In this document: positions 53,591 through 62,943 of the stretch, piece by piece
Layout: every line of letters begins with the position of its first letter
Numbering within the stretch: position 1 is the stretch's first letter
Source: Ensifer adhaerens
GTDB taxonomy: Bacteria; Pseudomonadota; Alphaproteobacteria; Rhizobiales; Rhizobiaceae
Assembly: GCA_900215285.1 (NCBI GenBank)
Contig: OCMG01000004.1
Span: 3,022,001 to 3,086,000, forward strand
Reading direction: 5' to 3'
Length of the DNA: 64,000 nucleotides
Translations under genes and position numbers: made by a program
The notes under the pieces: model-generated
What the model saw: only the letters and a program-made list of their open reading frames with translations
What the model was told of the DNA's origin: nothing
The model's database searches: none

Positions 53591-54253
53591 ATGACCGCGA
53601 CCTCCACCCGTCCCGCAGCCCCTGCCCGGCCCTTCAACTGGCTGCCGGTGAAGATCTGGGCGCTTTATATCGTCGGGCTCGTGCCGGCGGTCTGGTATTT
53701 CTATCTGGGTGCGACGGGCAATCTGGGGGCCGATCCGGTCGCCACCTTCGAGCACAATCTCGGCTTCTGGGCGATCCGCTTCCTTCTGGCGACGCTCGCG
53801 GTGACGCCGATCTTCATTCTCGGCGGGCCGAACCTGATTGCCTATCGCCGGGCGCTGGGGCTTCTCGGCTTCTGGTATGTGCTCTTCCACTTCACGGTCT
53901 ATCTGACGCTCGATCGCGCGCTCGATTTCTCGGCCATCATCCCCGATATCGTGAAGCGGCCTTACATCACCATCGGCATGCTCGGCTTCATCATGCTGAT
54001 CCCGCTGGCGCTCACCTCCAACCGCTTCTCGATCCGCAGGCTGGGCCCGCGCTGGAACAAGCTGCACAAGCTCTCCTATCTCGTCATCATCGCCGGCGTC
54101 GTGCATTTCGTCATGGCGACCAAGGTGCTGATCGTCGAGCAGGTGATCTATATCGTGCTCACCGCCCTGCTCCTGGCCTTCCGCCTGTTCAAGAAGCCTA
54201 TCATGAACTGGCGCAAGGAGCGGATGAAAGCGAAGCGGCTGGCAAAGGCCTGA
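53591..54253 (+). CDS. msrQ: Protein-methionine-sulfoxide reductase heme subunit
   Basis: MsrQ is the inner-membrane b-type heme protein that passes electrons to MsrP. The 220 residues have about six hydrophobic segments and the family histidines in LFHFTVYLTLD, NKLHKLSYLV and GVVHFVMA, which bind heme. The start is ATG 53591 behind GAGG; a TTG two codons earlier is less likely. It forms the usual msrPQ pair and is followed by a terminator. Confidence 0.94.
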   Translation: MTATSTRPAAPARPFNWLPVKIWALYIVGLVPAVWYFYLGATGNLGADPVATFEHNLGFWAIRFLLATLAVTPIFILGGPNLIAYRRALGLLGFWYVLFHFTVYLTLDRALDFSAIIPDIVKRPYITIGMLGFIMLIPLALTSNRFSIRRLGPRWNKLHKLSYLVIIAGVVHFVMATKVLIVEQVIYIVLTALLLAFRLFKKPIMNWRKERMKAKRLAKA

Positions 54254-54270
54254 ATATCTACGGGAAAGCC

Positions 54271-54300
54271 AAAGGGGCCGAAGAGGCCCCTTTGCTGTTT
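54271..54300. terminator. Bidirectional terminator between msrQ and the DoxX gene
   Basis: A 9-bp stem AAAGGGGCC/GGCCCCTTT (54271-54279, 54285-54293) with a GAAGA loop is followed by GCTGTTTG on the plus strand. On the minus strand it is followed by GGCTTTCCC. The genes converge here. Confidence 0.7.
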
Positions 54301-54310
54301 GCACCCGGCA

Positions 54311-54886
54311 TCAGAACTGCTTCTTGAAGAAGAGCCTGTCCAGCGAAAGATAGCCGCCGCCAAAGGCTGCATAGAGGAAGGCGCCGCCGGTCCAGAAGAG
54401 CGAGGCGAGGATTGCCTTGTCCTGCACCTGTGCGAGGAAGGCCGCGCCGCCATCGGCAAACTTGGCGACTGCCGCCGGATTGAAGAACGGGCTGCCGGCC
54501 TTCAGCGCAGCGATACCTTCTGGTGTCAGCAGTATTGTCGGATATGGATGCGAATAGTGAAACCACAGCGTGATCGCGAGCATAACGCCATTCGCGAGCG
54601 CGGCCGGGCGCGTGAAAAGGCCAAGCACAATCAGGATGCCGCCGAAAAATTGCAGAACGGCCAACATGGGGGAAAAGAGCCAACCGGGATGAAAGCCGAG
54701 GTTCTCGACGAAACCAACCTGGGCGAACGGCGCCATCAATTTCGGCCAACCCTCAATCGCCAGCATCCCACCAACGGCGAGGCGAAATACGCTCCACGCC
54801 ATCGGCTGGGCCACAGCCGCATACAAGGGGGCAAGCGCAGGAATAATCAACTCTTCCTGCTTGTTTTCGAACATGACATCAGACAT
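54311..54886 (-). CDS. DoxX family membrane protein
   Basis: The 191 residues contain four membrane helices in the DoxX pattern: WSVFRLAVGGMLAIEGWPKLMAPF, FFGGILIVLGLFTRPAALANGVMLA, and a later ALFWTGGAFLYAAFGGG-like segment. DoxX was first described in thiosulfate:quinone oxidoreductase, and related proteins take part in redox or thiol chemistry; the role here is not known. The ATG is at 54886. A near-perfect FNR/FixK box lies about 60 bp upstream, so oxygen-regulated expression is plausible. The gene is divergent from the AEC transporter. Confidence 0.82.
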   Translation of the reverse strand: MSDVMFENKQEELIIPALAPLYAAVAQPMAWSVFRLAVGGMLAIEGWPKLMAPFAQVGFVENLGFHPGWLFSPMLAVLQFFGGILIVLGLFTRPAALANGVMLAITLWFHYSHPYPTILLTPEGIAALKAGSPFFNPAAVAKFADGGAAFLAQVQDKAILASLFWTGGAFLYAAFGGGYLSLDRLFFKKQF

Positions 54887-54946
54887 CTCACACCTCGTTT
54901 GTTTGATGGGATGCCCGTGACCTTAAACCTGACCTTTTGCCACCAG

Positions 54947-54960
54947 TTGACTCATATCAA
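54947..54960. promoter_or_regulatory. FNR/FixK-type box before the DoxX gene
   Basis: Read on the minus strand it is TTGAT-ATGA-GTCAA, which matches the TTGAT-N4-GTCAA/ATCAA form used by rhizobial FixK/FnrN regulators with at most one change from a perfect palindrome. It is centred about 67 bp before the DoxX start. Seen: the match and position. Inferred: the regulator. Confidence 0.5.
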
Positions 54961-55120
54961 GAGTTACAAGCTGCATTTCGTCAAAACTCTGAACACACCG
55001 TTCAGTAGTTTAAATCGATTTATATTTCACTATGTGTCGCAGGCCGAATGATGCTCCTGTCTTGTGCTAGCCCCTTCCTGCCGGTAGACACGCAGACATC
55101 TTCCGATCGAGTGCCTGCAA

Positions 55121-56059
55121 TTGAACTCCACTATCGATGTCATCCTGCCCGTCTTCCTTGTTCTCGGCCTGGGCTATCTGGCCGCATGGACGAAAATGCT
55201 CTCGGAGGAGGCCATCGATGGCCTGATGCGTTATGCGCAGAACATCGGGACGCCGATCCTGCTCTTCAAGTCGATCTCGACACTCGACCTCTCGCGCGCC
55301 TATGATTCCGGGCTGCTGCTGAGCTTCTATCTTGCGGCGCTGATCAGTTTCTGCGTTGGGCTAGCCGGCGCTGTCTTCATCTTCAAGCGCGCCATGCCGG
55401 ATGCCGTGGCGATCGGCTTCGCCTGCCTGTTTTCAAATTCCCTGCTGCTGGGGCTGCCGATCACCGAGCGCGCTTATGGCGCAGGGGCGCTGGCGGGCAA
55501 TTTCGCCATCATTTCCATGCATTCGCCCTTCTTCTATCCGCTGGGCATCCTCTGCATGGAGCTTGCCCGGGCGCATGGGCACGATCTGTCGGCGCGTCAA
55601 CTCACTATACGCATTCTCAGGGCTGTCGCCCTGCAGCCGCTGATCTTCGGTGTTCTTTCCGGATTTGCCGTCAACCTGTCCGGTCTCACGATCCCCTCCT
55701 CCGTGCAGTCTTCGGTCGGCATGCTGGCGGCGACCGCCATTCCGACCGCGCTTTTCGGCCTGGGCGCGGTGCTGCGGCGCTACCGGCTGGATGGTGACAA
55801 GGCGACCGTTGCCATGATCTGCGGATGCTCGCTGATCCTCCATCCCGCTCTGACCTACCTGTTCGGGCGTTCCGTCTTTTCAGCCAGCGTCGCGGATATG
55901 CGCTCCTCCGTCATGACAGCGGCGATGGCGCCCGGCGTGAACGCCTATCTCTTCGCGCATTACTATGGCGTGGCGAAGCGAGTGAACGCCGCCGCCGTCA
56001 TTGCTGCCACGGCCCTTTCCATCCTCACGATCCCATTCTGGCTGCACGTCTTGCCCTGA
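55121..56059 (+). CDS. AEC family auxin-efflux-carrier-like transporter
   Basis: This 312-residue membrane protein has about ten helices in two inverted five-helix halves, the AEC (membrane transport protein) pattern: ILPVFLVLGLGYLAAWTKML at the start, a central cytosolic region near 150-165 (MELARAHGHDLS), and PTALFGLGAVLRRY in the second half. Bacterial AEC members move dicarboxylates or malonate in a few cases; the substrate is unknown here. The start is TTG at 55121. The 230-bp gap to the DoxX gene carries a small inverted repeat CTGAAC-N5-GTTCAG (54989-55005). Confidence 0.82.
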   Translation: MNSTIDVILPVFLVLGLGYLAAWTKMLSEEAIDGLMRYAQNIGTPILLFKSISTLDLSRAYDSGLLLSFYLAALISFCVGLAGAVFIFKRAMPDAVAIGFACLFSNSLLLGLPITERAYGAGALAGNFAIISMHSPFFYPLGILCMELARAHGHDLSARQLTIRILRAVALQPLIFGVLSGFAVNLSGLTIPSSVQSSVGMLAATAIPTALFGLGAVLRRYRLDGDKATVAMICGCSLILHPALTYLFGRSVFSASVADMRSSVMTAAMAPGVNAYLFAHYYGVAKRVNAAAVIAATALSILTIPFWLHVLP

Positions 56060-56080
56060 GCACGACGAAACCGCACAACG

Positions 56081-56112
56081 AAAAAGGCCAGGCGCTTCTT
56101 CAGCGCCCGGCC
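56081..56112 (-). terminator. Terminator of the ribosomal/rpoA transcription unit
   Basis: On the minus strand, GGCC-G-GGCGCT pairs with AGCGCC-T-GGCC around a GAAGA loop, with one G-T pair, and is followed by TTTTTCG. It lies just past the rplQ stop. Confidence 0.85.
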
Positions 56113-56139
56113 CTCATTCATTCAAGCTCAATCAGACGA

Positions 56140-56568
56140 TCAGGCAGCTTCGGCTTCAGCAGCAGCTTCTGCCTCGACGCGGGCCTTGTCGGCTGCGCCC
56201 TTGGCGGAAACGTCGCGGTCAACGAATTCGATGACGGCGAGCGGAGCGTTGTCGCCCTGACGGTAGCCGGCCTTCATGATGCGCAGGTAGCCGCCGTTGC
56301 GCGAAGCGTAACGGGTGGCAATGGCGTCGAACAGCTTCTGAACGGCGTCGATGTCCTTGACCTGCGAAATGGCCTGGCGACGAGCATGAAGATCGCCGCG
56401 CTTGCCGAGGGTAACCAGCTTCTCGACGATCGGACGCAGGTCCTTCGCCTTCGGCAGGGTGGTGACGATCTGCTCATGCGTGATGAGCGAGGCAGCCATG
56501 TTTGCGAACATTGCCTTGCGGTGGCTGGCGGTTCTGTTCAGCTTGCGGCCGGAATTGCGATGGCGCAT
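56140..56568 (-). CDS. rplQ: Ribosomal protein bL17
   Basis: The 142-residue large-subunit protein starts [24 protein letters not shown], the invariant family opening. A C-terminal extension rich in Ala and Glu ([13 protein letters not shown]) is common in alphaproteobacteria. It is the last gene of the alpha operon (rpsM-rpsK-rpoA-rplQ) and is followed by a terminator. Confidence 0.97.
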   Translation of the reverse strand: MRHRNSGRKLNRTASHRKAMFANMAASLITHEQIVTTLPKAKDLRPIVEKLVTLGKRGDLHARRQAISQVKDIDAVQKLFDAIATRYASRNGGYLRIMKAGYRQGDNAPLAVIEFVDRDVSAKGAADKARVEAEAAAEAEAA

Positions 56569-56621
56569 TGCTATTCTCCTTCACTTGCGGGCCGGAAGAC
56601 CCGTAGTCTGATTGGTTTGTG

Positions 56622-57632
56622 TTAATACTGGTCTTCGTAGCGCTTGGCGAGATCTTCGATGTTCTCCGGCGGCCATGCGGGCACTTCCATGCCGAGGTGC
56701 AGGCCCATGGACGCGAGAACTTCCTTGATTTCGTTCAGCGACTTGCGACCGAAGTTCGGAGTACGGAGCATTTCTGCTTCCGTCTTCTGAATGAGGTCGC
56801 CGATGTAGACGATGTTGTCGTTCTTGAGGCAGTTCGCAGAACGGACCGAAAGCTCCAGCTCGTCGACCTTCTTGAGGAGGGCCGGGTTGAAGGCGAGTTC
56901 GGTAACCGTGTCCTCTTCGGCTTCCTTCTGCGGCTCGTCGAAGTTGACGAAGACCGAGAGCTGGTCCTGGAGGATGCGGGCTGCGAATGCGATAGCGTCT
57001 TCGCCGGTGACGGAGCCGTTGGTCTCGATCGTCATCGTCAGCTTGTCGTAGTCAAGAACCTGGCCTTCGCGGGTGTTTTCCACCTTGTAGGACACTTTCT
57101 TGATCGGCGAGTACAGGCTGTCGACCGGGATGAGGCCGATCGGCGCGTCTTCAGCGCGGTTGCGCTCTGCGGGCACATAGCCCTTGCCGTTGTTGACGGT
57201 GAATTCCATGCGGATTTCAGCGCCGTCGTCGAGCGTGCAGATGACGTGATCGGGGTTCAGGATCTCGATGTCGCCGACCGTCTGGATGTCGCCAGCGGTA
57301 ACCGTGCCCGGACCCTGCTTGCGGACGACCATGCGCTTGGCATCGTCGCCTTCCATCTTGATGGCGATTTCCTTGATGTTCAGGACGATGTCGGTGACAT
57401 CTTCGCGAACGCCGGGGATGGACGAGAATTCGTGCAGAACGCCGTCGATCTGAACCGCCGTGACGGCAGCGCCGCGCAGCGAGGACAGAAGAACGCGGCG
57501 AAGCGCGTTGCCAAGCGTCAGGCCGAAGCCGCGCTCAAGCGGCTCGGCGACCAGCGTCGCCTTGGTCGCACCCGAAGAGGTGAACTCGACCTTGCTCGGC
57601 TTGATCAATTCCTGCCAGTTTTTCTGAATCAT
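56622..57632 (-). CDS. rpoA: RNA polymerase subunit alpha
   Basis: RpoA nucleates RNA polymerase assembly and contacts activators and UP elements. The 336 residues have the N-terminal dimerisation domain (1-230, with [29 protein letters not shown] at 33-61) and the C-terminal domain (about 250-325) with the DNA-contact helices [18 protein letters not shown] and [13 protein letters not shown]. Length and start ([14 protein letters not shown]) are normal. It lies between rpsK and rplQ. Confidence 0.98.
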   Translation of the reverse strand: MIQKNWQELIKPSKVEFTSSGATKATLVAEPLERGFGLTLGNALRRVLLSSLRGAAVTAVQIDGVLHEFSSIPGVREDVTDIVLNIKEIAIKMEGDDAKRMVVRKQGPGTVTAGDIQTVGDIEILNPDHVICTLDDGAEIRMEFTVNNGKGYVPAERNRAEDAPIGLIPVDSLYSPIKKVSYKVENTREGQVLDYDKLTMTIETNGSVTGEDAIAFAARILQDQLSVFVNFDEPQKEAEEDTVTELAFNPALLKKVDELELSVRSANCLKNDNIVYIGDLIQKTEAEMLRTPNFGRKSLNEIKEVLASMGLHLGMEVPAWPPENIEDLAKRYEDQY

Positions 57633-57651
57633 GTTTCTTTACCTTCCGTTC

Positions 57652-57676
57652 GCCGTCACCATCCAATCGTGACGGC
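57652..57676 (-). other. Hairpin in the rpsK-rpoA gap
   Basis: GCCGTCAC (57652-57659) and GTGACGGC (57669-57676) form a perfect 8-bp stem in the 95-bp gap, 20 bp before the rpoA start. It could be a processing or translational signal; no T-tract follows, so it is not a terminator. Confidence 0.4.
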
Positions 57677-57727
57677 CGAGCATTGAAGCGCCGACAGCGA
57701 GGCTACCGGCTTGGTGAGTTCCGATGA

Positions 57728-58117
57728 TCAGACGCGGCGCTTCTTGCGCGGGCGGCAGCCGTTGTGCGGGATCGGAGTCACGTCACGGATGGAGGTGATC
57801 ATGAAGCCGGCAGCCTGCAGAGCGCGCAGAGCCGATTCGCGACCGGAACCGGGGCCGCAAACTTCGACTTCGAGCGACTTCATGCCGTGTTCCTGAGCCT
57901 TCTTGGCGCAGTCTTCGGCAGCGATCTGGGCGGCGAACGGGGTCGACTTGCGCGAGCCCTTGAAGCCCTTGGCGCCAGCGGACGACCAGGCAATGGCGTT
58001 GCCCTGTGCGTCGGTGATCGTGATCATCGTGTTGTTGAACGTGGAGTTGACGTGCGCAACGCCCGACGTGATGTTTTTACGTTCGCGACGGCGAACGCGT
58101 GCGGCTTCCTTGGCCAT
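57728..58117 (-). CDS. rpsK: Ribosomal protein uS11
   Basis: The 129-residue small-subunit protein shows [46 protein letters not shown], its signature, and the C-terminal [20 protein letters not shown]. It lies between rpsM and rpoA. A strong hairpin sits in the 128-bp gap toward rpsM. Confidence 0.98.
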   Translation of the reverse strand: MAKEAARVRRRERKNITSGVAHVNSTFNNTMITITDAQGNAIAWSSAGAKGFKGSRKSTPFAAQIAAEDCAKKAQEHGMKSLEVEVCGPGSGRESALRALQAAGFMITSIRDVTPIPHNGCRPRKKRRV

Positions 58118-58187
58118 GGTATTCCCTTCGTTGATCTCTACGCCGCCGTAGTGCCAGCGGCTACACCCTCATGACAAACAGCGGAAA

Positions 58188-58225
58188 GCGGGTAGCGAAC
58201 GGGGCCTCCCCGCCTCGCTACCCGC
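58188..58225 (-). other. Strong hairpin between rpsM and rpsK
   Basis: GCGGGTAGCGA (58188-58198) and TCGCTACCCGC (58215-58225) form a perfect 11-bp stem; the 16-nt loop can pair again as CGGGG/CCCCG. On the minus strand it is followed by TTTCCGCTGTTTG. It lies in an unusually long 128-bp gap between two ribosomal protein genes that are normally close together. Confidence 0.6.
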
Positions 58226-58245
58226 CTGTCGCAATTCGTCAAGAA

Positions 58246-58614
58246 TTACTTCTTCTTACCGGCGATCGCCTTAGCCGGACCCTTGCGGGTACGGGCGTTC
58301 GTATGCGTACGCTGGCCGCGAACCGGCAGCGAGCGACGATGACGCAGACCGCGGTAGCAGCCCAGATCCATCAGACGCTTGATGTTCATCGACGTCTCGC
58401 GACGCAGGTCGCCTTCGACTGCGTAGTCGCGGTCGATGGTTTCACGAATCTGGAGAACTTCGGCGTCGGTGAGCTGATGCACACGACGATCAGCCGGAAT
58501 ACCGACCTTCTCGATGATCTCCTGAGCGAACTTCGGGCCGATCCCGTGAATGTACTGAAGCGCAATGACAACGCGCTTTGCAGTCGGGATGTTAACGCCA
58601 GCGATACGTGCCAC
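58246..58614 (-). CDS. rpsM: Ribosomal protein uS13
   Basis: The 122-residue small-subunit protein starts [26 protein letters not shown] and ends [19 protein letters not shown], as in the family. Its start codon is GTG behind AGGAG. It begins the alpha operon and stands 226 bp downstream of adk, with a promoter-like TTGACA (58713-58708, minus strand) in the gap. Confidence 0.97.
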   Translation of the reverse strand: MARIAGVNIPTAKRVVIALQYIHGIGPKFAQEIIEKVGIPADRRVHQLTDAEVLQIRETIDRDYAVEGDLRRETSMNIKRLMDLGCYRGLRHRRSLPVRGQRTHTNARTRKGPAKAIAGKKK

Positions 58615-58695
58615 GCGTATTCTCCTTCATATCCCGGCCTTCCCAGGCGGGGAGTTCCTGTTTTTTCAGCCCCGAAAGGCCGTGGTTCCTATATA

Positions 58696-58713
58696 TTGAC
58701 CGGGACATGTCAA
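58696..58713 (-). promoter_or_regulatory. Promoter/operator candidate for the alpha operon
   Basis: In the 226-bp adk-rpsM gap the minus strand reads TTGACATGTCCCGGTCAATATATAGG: an exact -35 hexamer with TATATA/TATAGG 12-14 bp later, shorter than usual spacing. TTGAC and GTCAA also form a 5-bp inverted repeat with 8 bp between. I see no other gene in the gap. Confidence 0.4.
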
Positions 58714-58840
58714 TACGACCGCGCCCGGGCTCCTGTCTTCCAGAGTCCGCGCCGATCGACTTGCCTGTCGCGAGTTGCGCGGTCATTAACGGAATCGCTG
58801 CAAAAAAGCAACCGTTCCGCCTAGAAATTTTCGGGTCCGC

Positions 58841-59491
58841 TCAGAGCTTCCCGAGAATTGTTTCGATCGAGGCAGTCACCTCGTCAATTTCAGCCATGCC
58901 GTCGATCGACTTCAGAAGGCCCTTGGCGTGGTAGTAGCCGATCAGCGGCGACGTTTCCTTGTAATAGGCGCGAAGTCTGGTCGTCATCGTTTCGGCGTTG
59001 TCGTCGGGACGGCGCTTGAACTCGGTCGAGCCGCACTTGTCGCAGACACCTTCAACCTTGGGCTTCTGCAGGCGATCGTGATAACCGGTGCCACAGTTGG
59101 CGCAGGTGTAGCGGCCGGAAACGCGATCGACGAGCACACTGTCGTCGACCTGCATCTCGATGACCACATCGAGCTTCATGCCCTTCGAGGCCAGCATCTT
59201 TTCCGTGGCATCGGCCTGCACGAGGGTCCGGGGAAAGCCGTCGAGAATGAATCCCTTTGCGCAATCCGGCTGATCGATGCGTTCGGACACGATGCCTATG
59301 ACCACGTCGTCATTGACCAGCGATCCTGCATCCATCAGCGCCTTCGCGCGCTTGCCGACGTCCGTGCCCGCCTTGACGGCGGCGCGCAGCATATCACCCG
59401 TGGAAAGCTGAGGAATACCATGCTTCTCCACGATCCGCTGAGCCTGGGTTCCCTTGCCAGCGCCCGGCGGGCCTATCAGAATCAGTCTCAT
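58841..59491 (-). CDS. adk: Adenylate kinase
   Basis: Adk balances AMP, ADP and ATP. The 216 residues have the P-loop [10 protein letters not shown] (7-16) and a long-form LID with four zinc cysteines: Cys130, Cys133, Cys150 and Cys153. DGFPRT at 84-89 is the AMP-binding motif. The start ATG overlaps the secY stop (ATGA). Zinc-LID adenylate kinases are usual in many bacteria but E. coli lacks the cysteines. Confidence 0.97.
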   Translation of the reverse strand: MRLILIGPPGAGKGTQAQRIVEKHGIPQLSTGDMLRAAVKAGTDVGKRAKALMDAGSLVNDDVVIGIVSERIDQPDCAKGFILDGFPRTLVQADATEKMLASKGMKLDVVIEMQVDDSVLVDRVSGRYTCANCGTGYHDRLQKPKVEGVCDKCGSTEFKRRPDDNAETMTTRLRAYYKETSPLIGYYHAKGLLKSIDGMAEIDEVTASIETILGKL

Positions 59492-60828
59492 TTTCCCCTC
59501 TTTCCTCCACGGAGCTTCGACTTCTTGATCAGGCCCTCATACTGTTGTGCAATAAGATGACCTTGAATCTGTGCTACCGTATCGAGGGTTACGCTGACAA
59601 CAATCAAAAGCGATGTACCACCAAGGTAGAAGGGCACGCCTGTCTCAGCGATGAGAATTTCCGGCAGGATGCAGACCAGCACCATGTAGATCGCACCGAT
59701 GACGGTGATGCGTGTCAGAACGTAGTCGATATACTGCGCGGTTCTCTCGCCAGGGCGATAACCGGGAATGAAACCACCGTGCTTCTTGAGGTTGTCCGCC
59801 GTATCGGTCGGGTTGAAGACGATTGCGGTATAGAAGAACGAGAAGAATGCGATGAGCGCCGCATAGGCGACCATATAGAGCGGCTGTCCATGCCCCAGGG
59901 CAGCAATAGCTGTCGTTGCCCAGGACGGCAGGTTGGACGCATTGGAGAACCCTGCGAGCGTTGCCGGAAGCAGAAGGAGCGACGAGGCGAAGATCGCAGG
60001 GATAACGCCGGCGGTGTTCAGCTTCAGAGGAAGGTGAGACGTATCGCCCTGGAACATGCGGTTGCCCACCTGACGCTTCGGATACTGGATCAAAAGCCGG
60101 CGCTGCGCGCGTTCCATGAAGACGATGAAAGCGATGACGACGACGGCAACGATCAGGACCGCAAGAATCACGCCGGTCGACAGGGCACCAGTGCGGCCAA
60201 GTTCCAGTGTTCCGGCCAGCGCATGCGGAAGGTTTGCGACGATGCCCGAGAAGATGATCAACGAGATACCATTGCCGATGCCGCGCGAGGTGATCTGCTC
60301 GCCCAGCCACATCAGGAACATCGTGCCGCCGAGCAGCGTGACCACCGTCGAAATGCGGAAGAACCAGCCCGGATCCGCGACAACGCCGTTGGAATGCTCG
60401 AGGCCGACCGCGATGCCATAGGCCTGCAGGGCGCCGAGCAGCACTGTTCCATAGCGTGTATACTGGTTGATGATCTTGCGGCCCTGCTCGCCTTCCTTCT
60501 TGAGGTTTTCGAGCGCAGGCACGACGGAGGTCATCAGCTGAACAATGATCGAGGCCGAGATATACGGCATGATGCCGAGGGCGAAGATCGCCATGCGGGA
60601 TACCGCGCCGCCCGAAAACATGTTGAACAGGCCAAGGATACCACCAGACTGGCCCTTGAAGGCATTGGCAAAGGCATCGGGGTTGAGGCCCGGAAGCGGA
60701 ATGTAGGTGCCGAGTCGGTACACCAGGAGCGCACCGAGGGTAAACCAGAGTCGCTTTTTCAGATCTTCAGCCTTGGCGAAGGTCGAAAAATTCAGGTTTG
60801 AAGCCAATTGTTCCGCTGCAGAAGCCAT
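59488..60828 (-). CDS. secY: Protein translocase subunit SecY
   Basis: SecY is the channel of the Sec translocon in the inner membrane. The 446 residues have ten membrane helices and the family stretches [36 protein letters not shown] and [15 protein letters not shown]. The stop overlaps adk by 4 bp. It starts 314 bp downstream of rplO, across a terminator-like hairpin, which is an unusually wide gap for spc-operon genes. Confidence 0.98.
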   Translation of the reverse strand: MASAAEQLASNLNFSTFAKAEDLKKRLWFTLGALLVYRLGTYIPLPGLNPDAFANAFKGQSGGILGLFNMFSGGAVSRMAIFALGIMPYISASIIVQLMTSVVPALENLKKEGEQGRKIINQYTRYGTVLLGALQAYGIAVGLEHSNGVVADPGWFFRISTVVTLLGGTMFLMWLGEQITSRGIGNGISLIIFSGIVANLPHALAGTLELGRTGALSTGVILAVLIVAVVVIAFIVFMERAQRRLLIQYPKRQVGNRMFQGDTSHLPLKLNTAGVIPAIFASSLLLLPATLAGFSNASNLPSWATTAIAALGHGQPLYMVAYAALIAFFSFFYTAIVFNPTDTADNLKKHGGFIPGYRPGERTAQYIDYVLTRITVIGAIYMVLVCILPEILIAETGVPFYLGGTSLLIVVSVTLDTVAQIQGHLIAQQYEGLIKKSKLRGGKRGK

Positions 60829-61092
60829 CTATTTCTCCGCGAGGCCTTCACCCCTCCCCGCTGATCAGCGGCATGTCGGCGAAAACCCAGTTCCCACACG
60901 CCCAGGCTTCCCGCCACAGGCACGCTTTGAATTCAATTGTTTCGGGCAGATGTCAAACGAAAAAGCGCATTTATAAACCGGCCCGGTCGAAACGCAGGCC
61001 TCCATGCGACAATCCGCCGCCGATGCCTCACCCGCGCTCTGGTTTGCCTCGTCCGTCGAAGAAACGACGCCGAGACCGCGAGGCTTTCATAT

Positions 61093-61129
61093 GGAAGCAA
61101 AATCGCCCGGTGTGAAGACACCGGGCGAT
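61093..61129 (-). terminator. Terminator-like hairpin between rplO and secY
   Basis: On the minus strand a perfect 12-bp stem (61118-61129 with 61102-61113, CTTC loop) is followed by TTTGCTTCC. It lies 13 bp past the rplO stop. The remaining part of the 314-bp gap (60829-61092) contains no gene that I can support and could hold a promoter for secY. Confidence 0.75.
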
Positions 61130-61142
61130 CAAATTTCAATGA

Positions 61143-61616
61143 TTATTCTGCGGCAGCTTCGCCGAGAATCTTGACCGAACCGCCTGCCTTCTCGATCTTT
61201 TCAGCTGCAGCCTTGGAGATGCCGCTCACTTCGAGTTCGACCTTGGCCTTCAGTTCGCCGTCCGACAGAACGCGGACGCCGTCCTTGGCGCGGCGGAGGA
61301 CGCCGGCAGCCACGAGGGCAGCAGCATCGATCGTCTTCTTGGCGTCGAGCTTCTTGGCATCGATCGCTGCCTGGATACGGCCAACCGAGACGGTGACGTA
61401 TTCAGCCGCGAAGATGTTGTTGAAGCCGCGCTTCGGCAGACGGCGGTAGATGGGCATCTGGCCGCCTTCGAAGCCGTTGATGGCAACGCCCGAACGAGCC
61501 TTCTGACCCTTGACGCCGCGACCACCGGTCTTGCCCTTGCCGGAGCCGATACCGCGGCCCAGGCGCTTCTTCGAAGGCATAGCGCCTTCGTTGTCCTTGA
61601 TTTCGTTGAGTTTCAT
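61143..61616 (-). CDS. rplO: Ribosomal protein uL15
   Basis: The 157-residue large-subunit protein starts [43 protein letters not shown], the glycine-rich family N-terminus, with [18 protein letters not shown] following. It lies 15 bp past rpmD and is followed by the hairpin that separates it from secY. Confidence 0.98.
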   Translation of the reverse strand: MKLNEIKDNEGAMPSKKRLGRGIGSGKGKTGGRGVKGQKARSGVAINGFEGGQMPIYRRLPKRGFNNIFAAEYVTVSVGRIQAAIDAKKLDAKKTIDAAALVAAGVLRRAKDGVRVLSDGELKAKVELEVSGISKAAAEKIEKAGGSVKILGEAAAE

Positions 61617-61631
61617 CTTGGTCTCCCCGTC

Positions 61632-61841
61632 TTACTTCTCTTCGACGATGCGAACGAGGTGGCTGACGGCACGGATCATGCCACGAACGGAAGGGGTGTC
61701 TTCCAGTTCACGACGACGGTGCATCTTGTTGAGGCCGAGACCGATCAGCGTTCTCTGCTGAACGTCGGGGCGACGGATCGGCGAGCCGATCTGTTCCACG
61801 ATCAGGGTCTTCTTGGCGGCAGCGGTTGCTTTCTTAGCCAT
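61632..61841 (-). CDS. rpmD: Ribosomal protein uL30
   Basis: The 69-residue large-subunit protein has the family core [39 protein letters not shown]. It lies between rpsE and rplO in spc-operon order, 13 bp after rpsE. Confidence 0.97.
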   Translation of the reverse strand: MAKKATAAAKKTLIVEQIGSPIRRPDVQQRTLIGLGLNKMHRRRELEDTPSVRGMIRAVSHLVRIVEEK

Positions 61842-61854
61842 GGATCATGTCCCC

Positions 61855-62424
61855 TTATTCTTCAGAGGAAGCGCCCGAGGCAGCACGGCGAGCCTGAAGC
61901 GTTGCATACTTGATGCCGCGCTGAGCTGCGATGTCCTTCGGGTGAACCTGATGCTTGAGGGCGTCGAAGGTTGCGCGAACCATGTTGTAGGGGTTCGACG
62001 AACCGGTCGACTTGGCGACGACGTCATGCATGCCGAGCGTTTCGAAAACGGCGCGCATCGGGCCGCCTGCGATGATGCCCGTACCGGCCTTGGCCGAGCG
62101 GAGCAGAACCTTGCCGGCGCCGTGGCGGCCGTGCACGTCGTGGTGCAGCGTGCGGCCATCGCGCAGCGGAACGAAGATCAGGTCGCGCTTGGCGGATTCG
62201 GTAGCCTTGCGGATCGCTTCCGGCACTTCACGAGCCTTGCCGTGACCAAAGCCGACGCGGCCCTTCTGGTCGCCGACGACGACGAGTGCTGCGAAGCCGA
62301 AACGACGGCCACCCTTGACCACCTTGGCGACGCGGTTGATTGCTACGAGCTTGTCGACAAATTCGCTGTCGCGCTCTTCACGGCCCTGACGCTCTTCGCG
62401 CGGTGCACGTTCTTTCTGTGCCAT
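61855..62424 (-). CDS. rpsE: Ribosomal protein uS5
   Basis: The 189-residue small-subunit protein starts [52 protein letters not shown], with the RNA-binding loop VVKGGRRF. The start at MAQKERAP excludes a 25-residue in-frame upstream extension of basic sequence. A perfect hairpin (62541-62560) sits in the 144-bp gap toward rplR. Confidence 0.97.
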   Translation of the reverse strand: MAQKERAPREERQGREERDSEFVDKLVAINRVAKVVKGGRRFGFAALVVVGDQKGRVGFGHGKAREVPEAIRKATESAKRDLIFVPLRDGRTLHHDVHGRHGAGKVLLRSAKAGTGIIAGGPMRAVFETLGMHDVVAKSTGSSNPYNMVRATFDALKHQVHPKDIAAQRGIKYATLQARRAASGASSEE

Positions 62425-62540
62425 TGTCCTTTTCCTTTTTCTTTTCCGGGTGCAATCGGCAAACAATGATGGACCGCCCTGCCCTCTTTTGAGGTGCAAG
62501 CCGATCCGGCGAAATCAGGCACGAAACCTGATAATGGAAA

Positions 62541-62560
62541 CCGGGGCTCGAAAGCCCCGG
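62541..62560 (-). other. Hairpin in the rplR-rpsE gap
   Basis: CCGGGGCT and AGCCCCGG (62541-62548, 62553-62560) form a perfect 8-bp stem with a tetraloop just past the rplR stop; on the minus strand it is followed by TTTCCATTAT. It is terminator-like but weak. The rest of the 144-bp gap has no gene. Confidence 0.5.
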
Positions 62561-62568
62561 ATCCGAAC

Positions 62569-62931
62569 TTAAAACTCCAGACCGCCTTCGCGGGCTGCCT
62601 CGGCGAGCGCCTTGACGCGGCCGTGGTAGAGGAACGCGCCACGATCGAAGACGACCGACTTGACGCCTGCAGCAGCAGCACGCTCGGCGACGAGCTTGCC
62701 AACGGCGGCGGCGGCAGCAACATCGGCGCCGGTCTTCAGCGAAGACTTGAGGCCGGTGTCGAGGGTCGATGCAGCTGCCAGCGTGCGGCCGGCAACGTCA
62801 TCGATGATCTGGGCGTAGATGTTCTTCGAAGTGCGGTGTACGGAGAGCCGCGCGCGGCCATTGGCCACCTTCTTGAGCTGACGGCGAACGCGGCTGGCGC
62901 GACGCACAAGAGTTTCTTTCCTGCTAGCCAT
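62569..62931 (-). CDS. rplR: Ribosomal protein uL18
   Basis: The 120-residue 5S-rRNA-binding protein has [31 protein letters not shown] near 17-47 and ends [19 protein letters not shown], as in the family. It lies 12 bp past rplF. Confidence 0.98.
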   Translation of the reverse strand: MASRKETLVRRASRVRRQLKKVANGRARLSVHRTSKNIYAQIIDDVAGRTLAAASTLDTGLKSSLKTGADVAAAAAVGKLVAERAAAAGVKSVVFDRGAFLYHGRVKALAEAAREGGLEF

Positions 62932-62943
62932 ATCGCGTTATCC

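Noticed and set aside
54989..55005. TetR-type operator CTGAAC-N5-GTTCAG before the AEC gene
   Set aside because: Arms of only 6 bp in an AT-rich gap and no TetR gene nearby; not strong enough for a separate claim.
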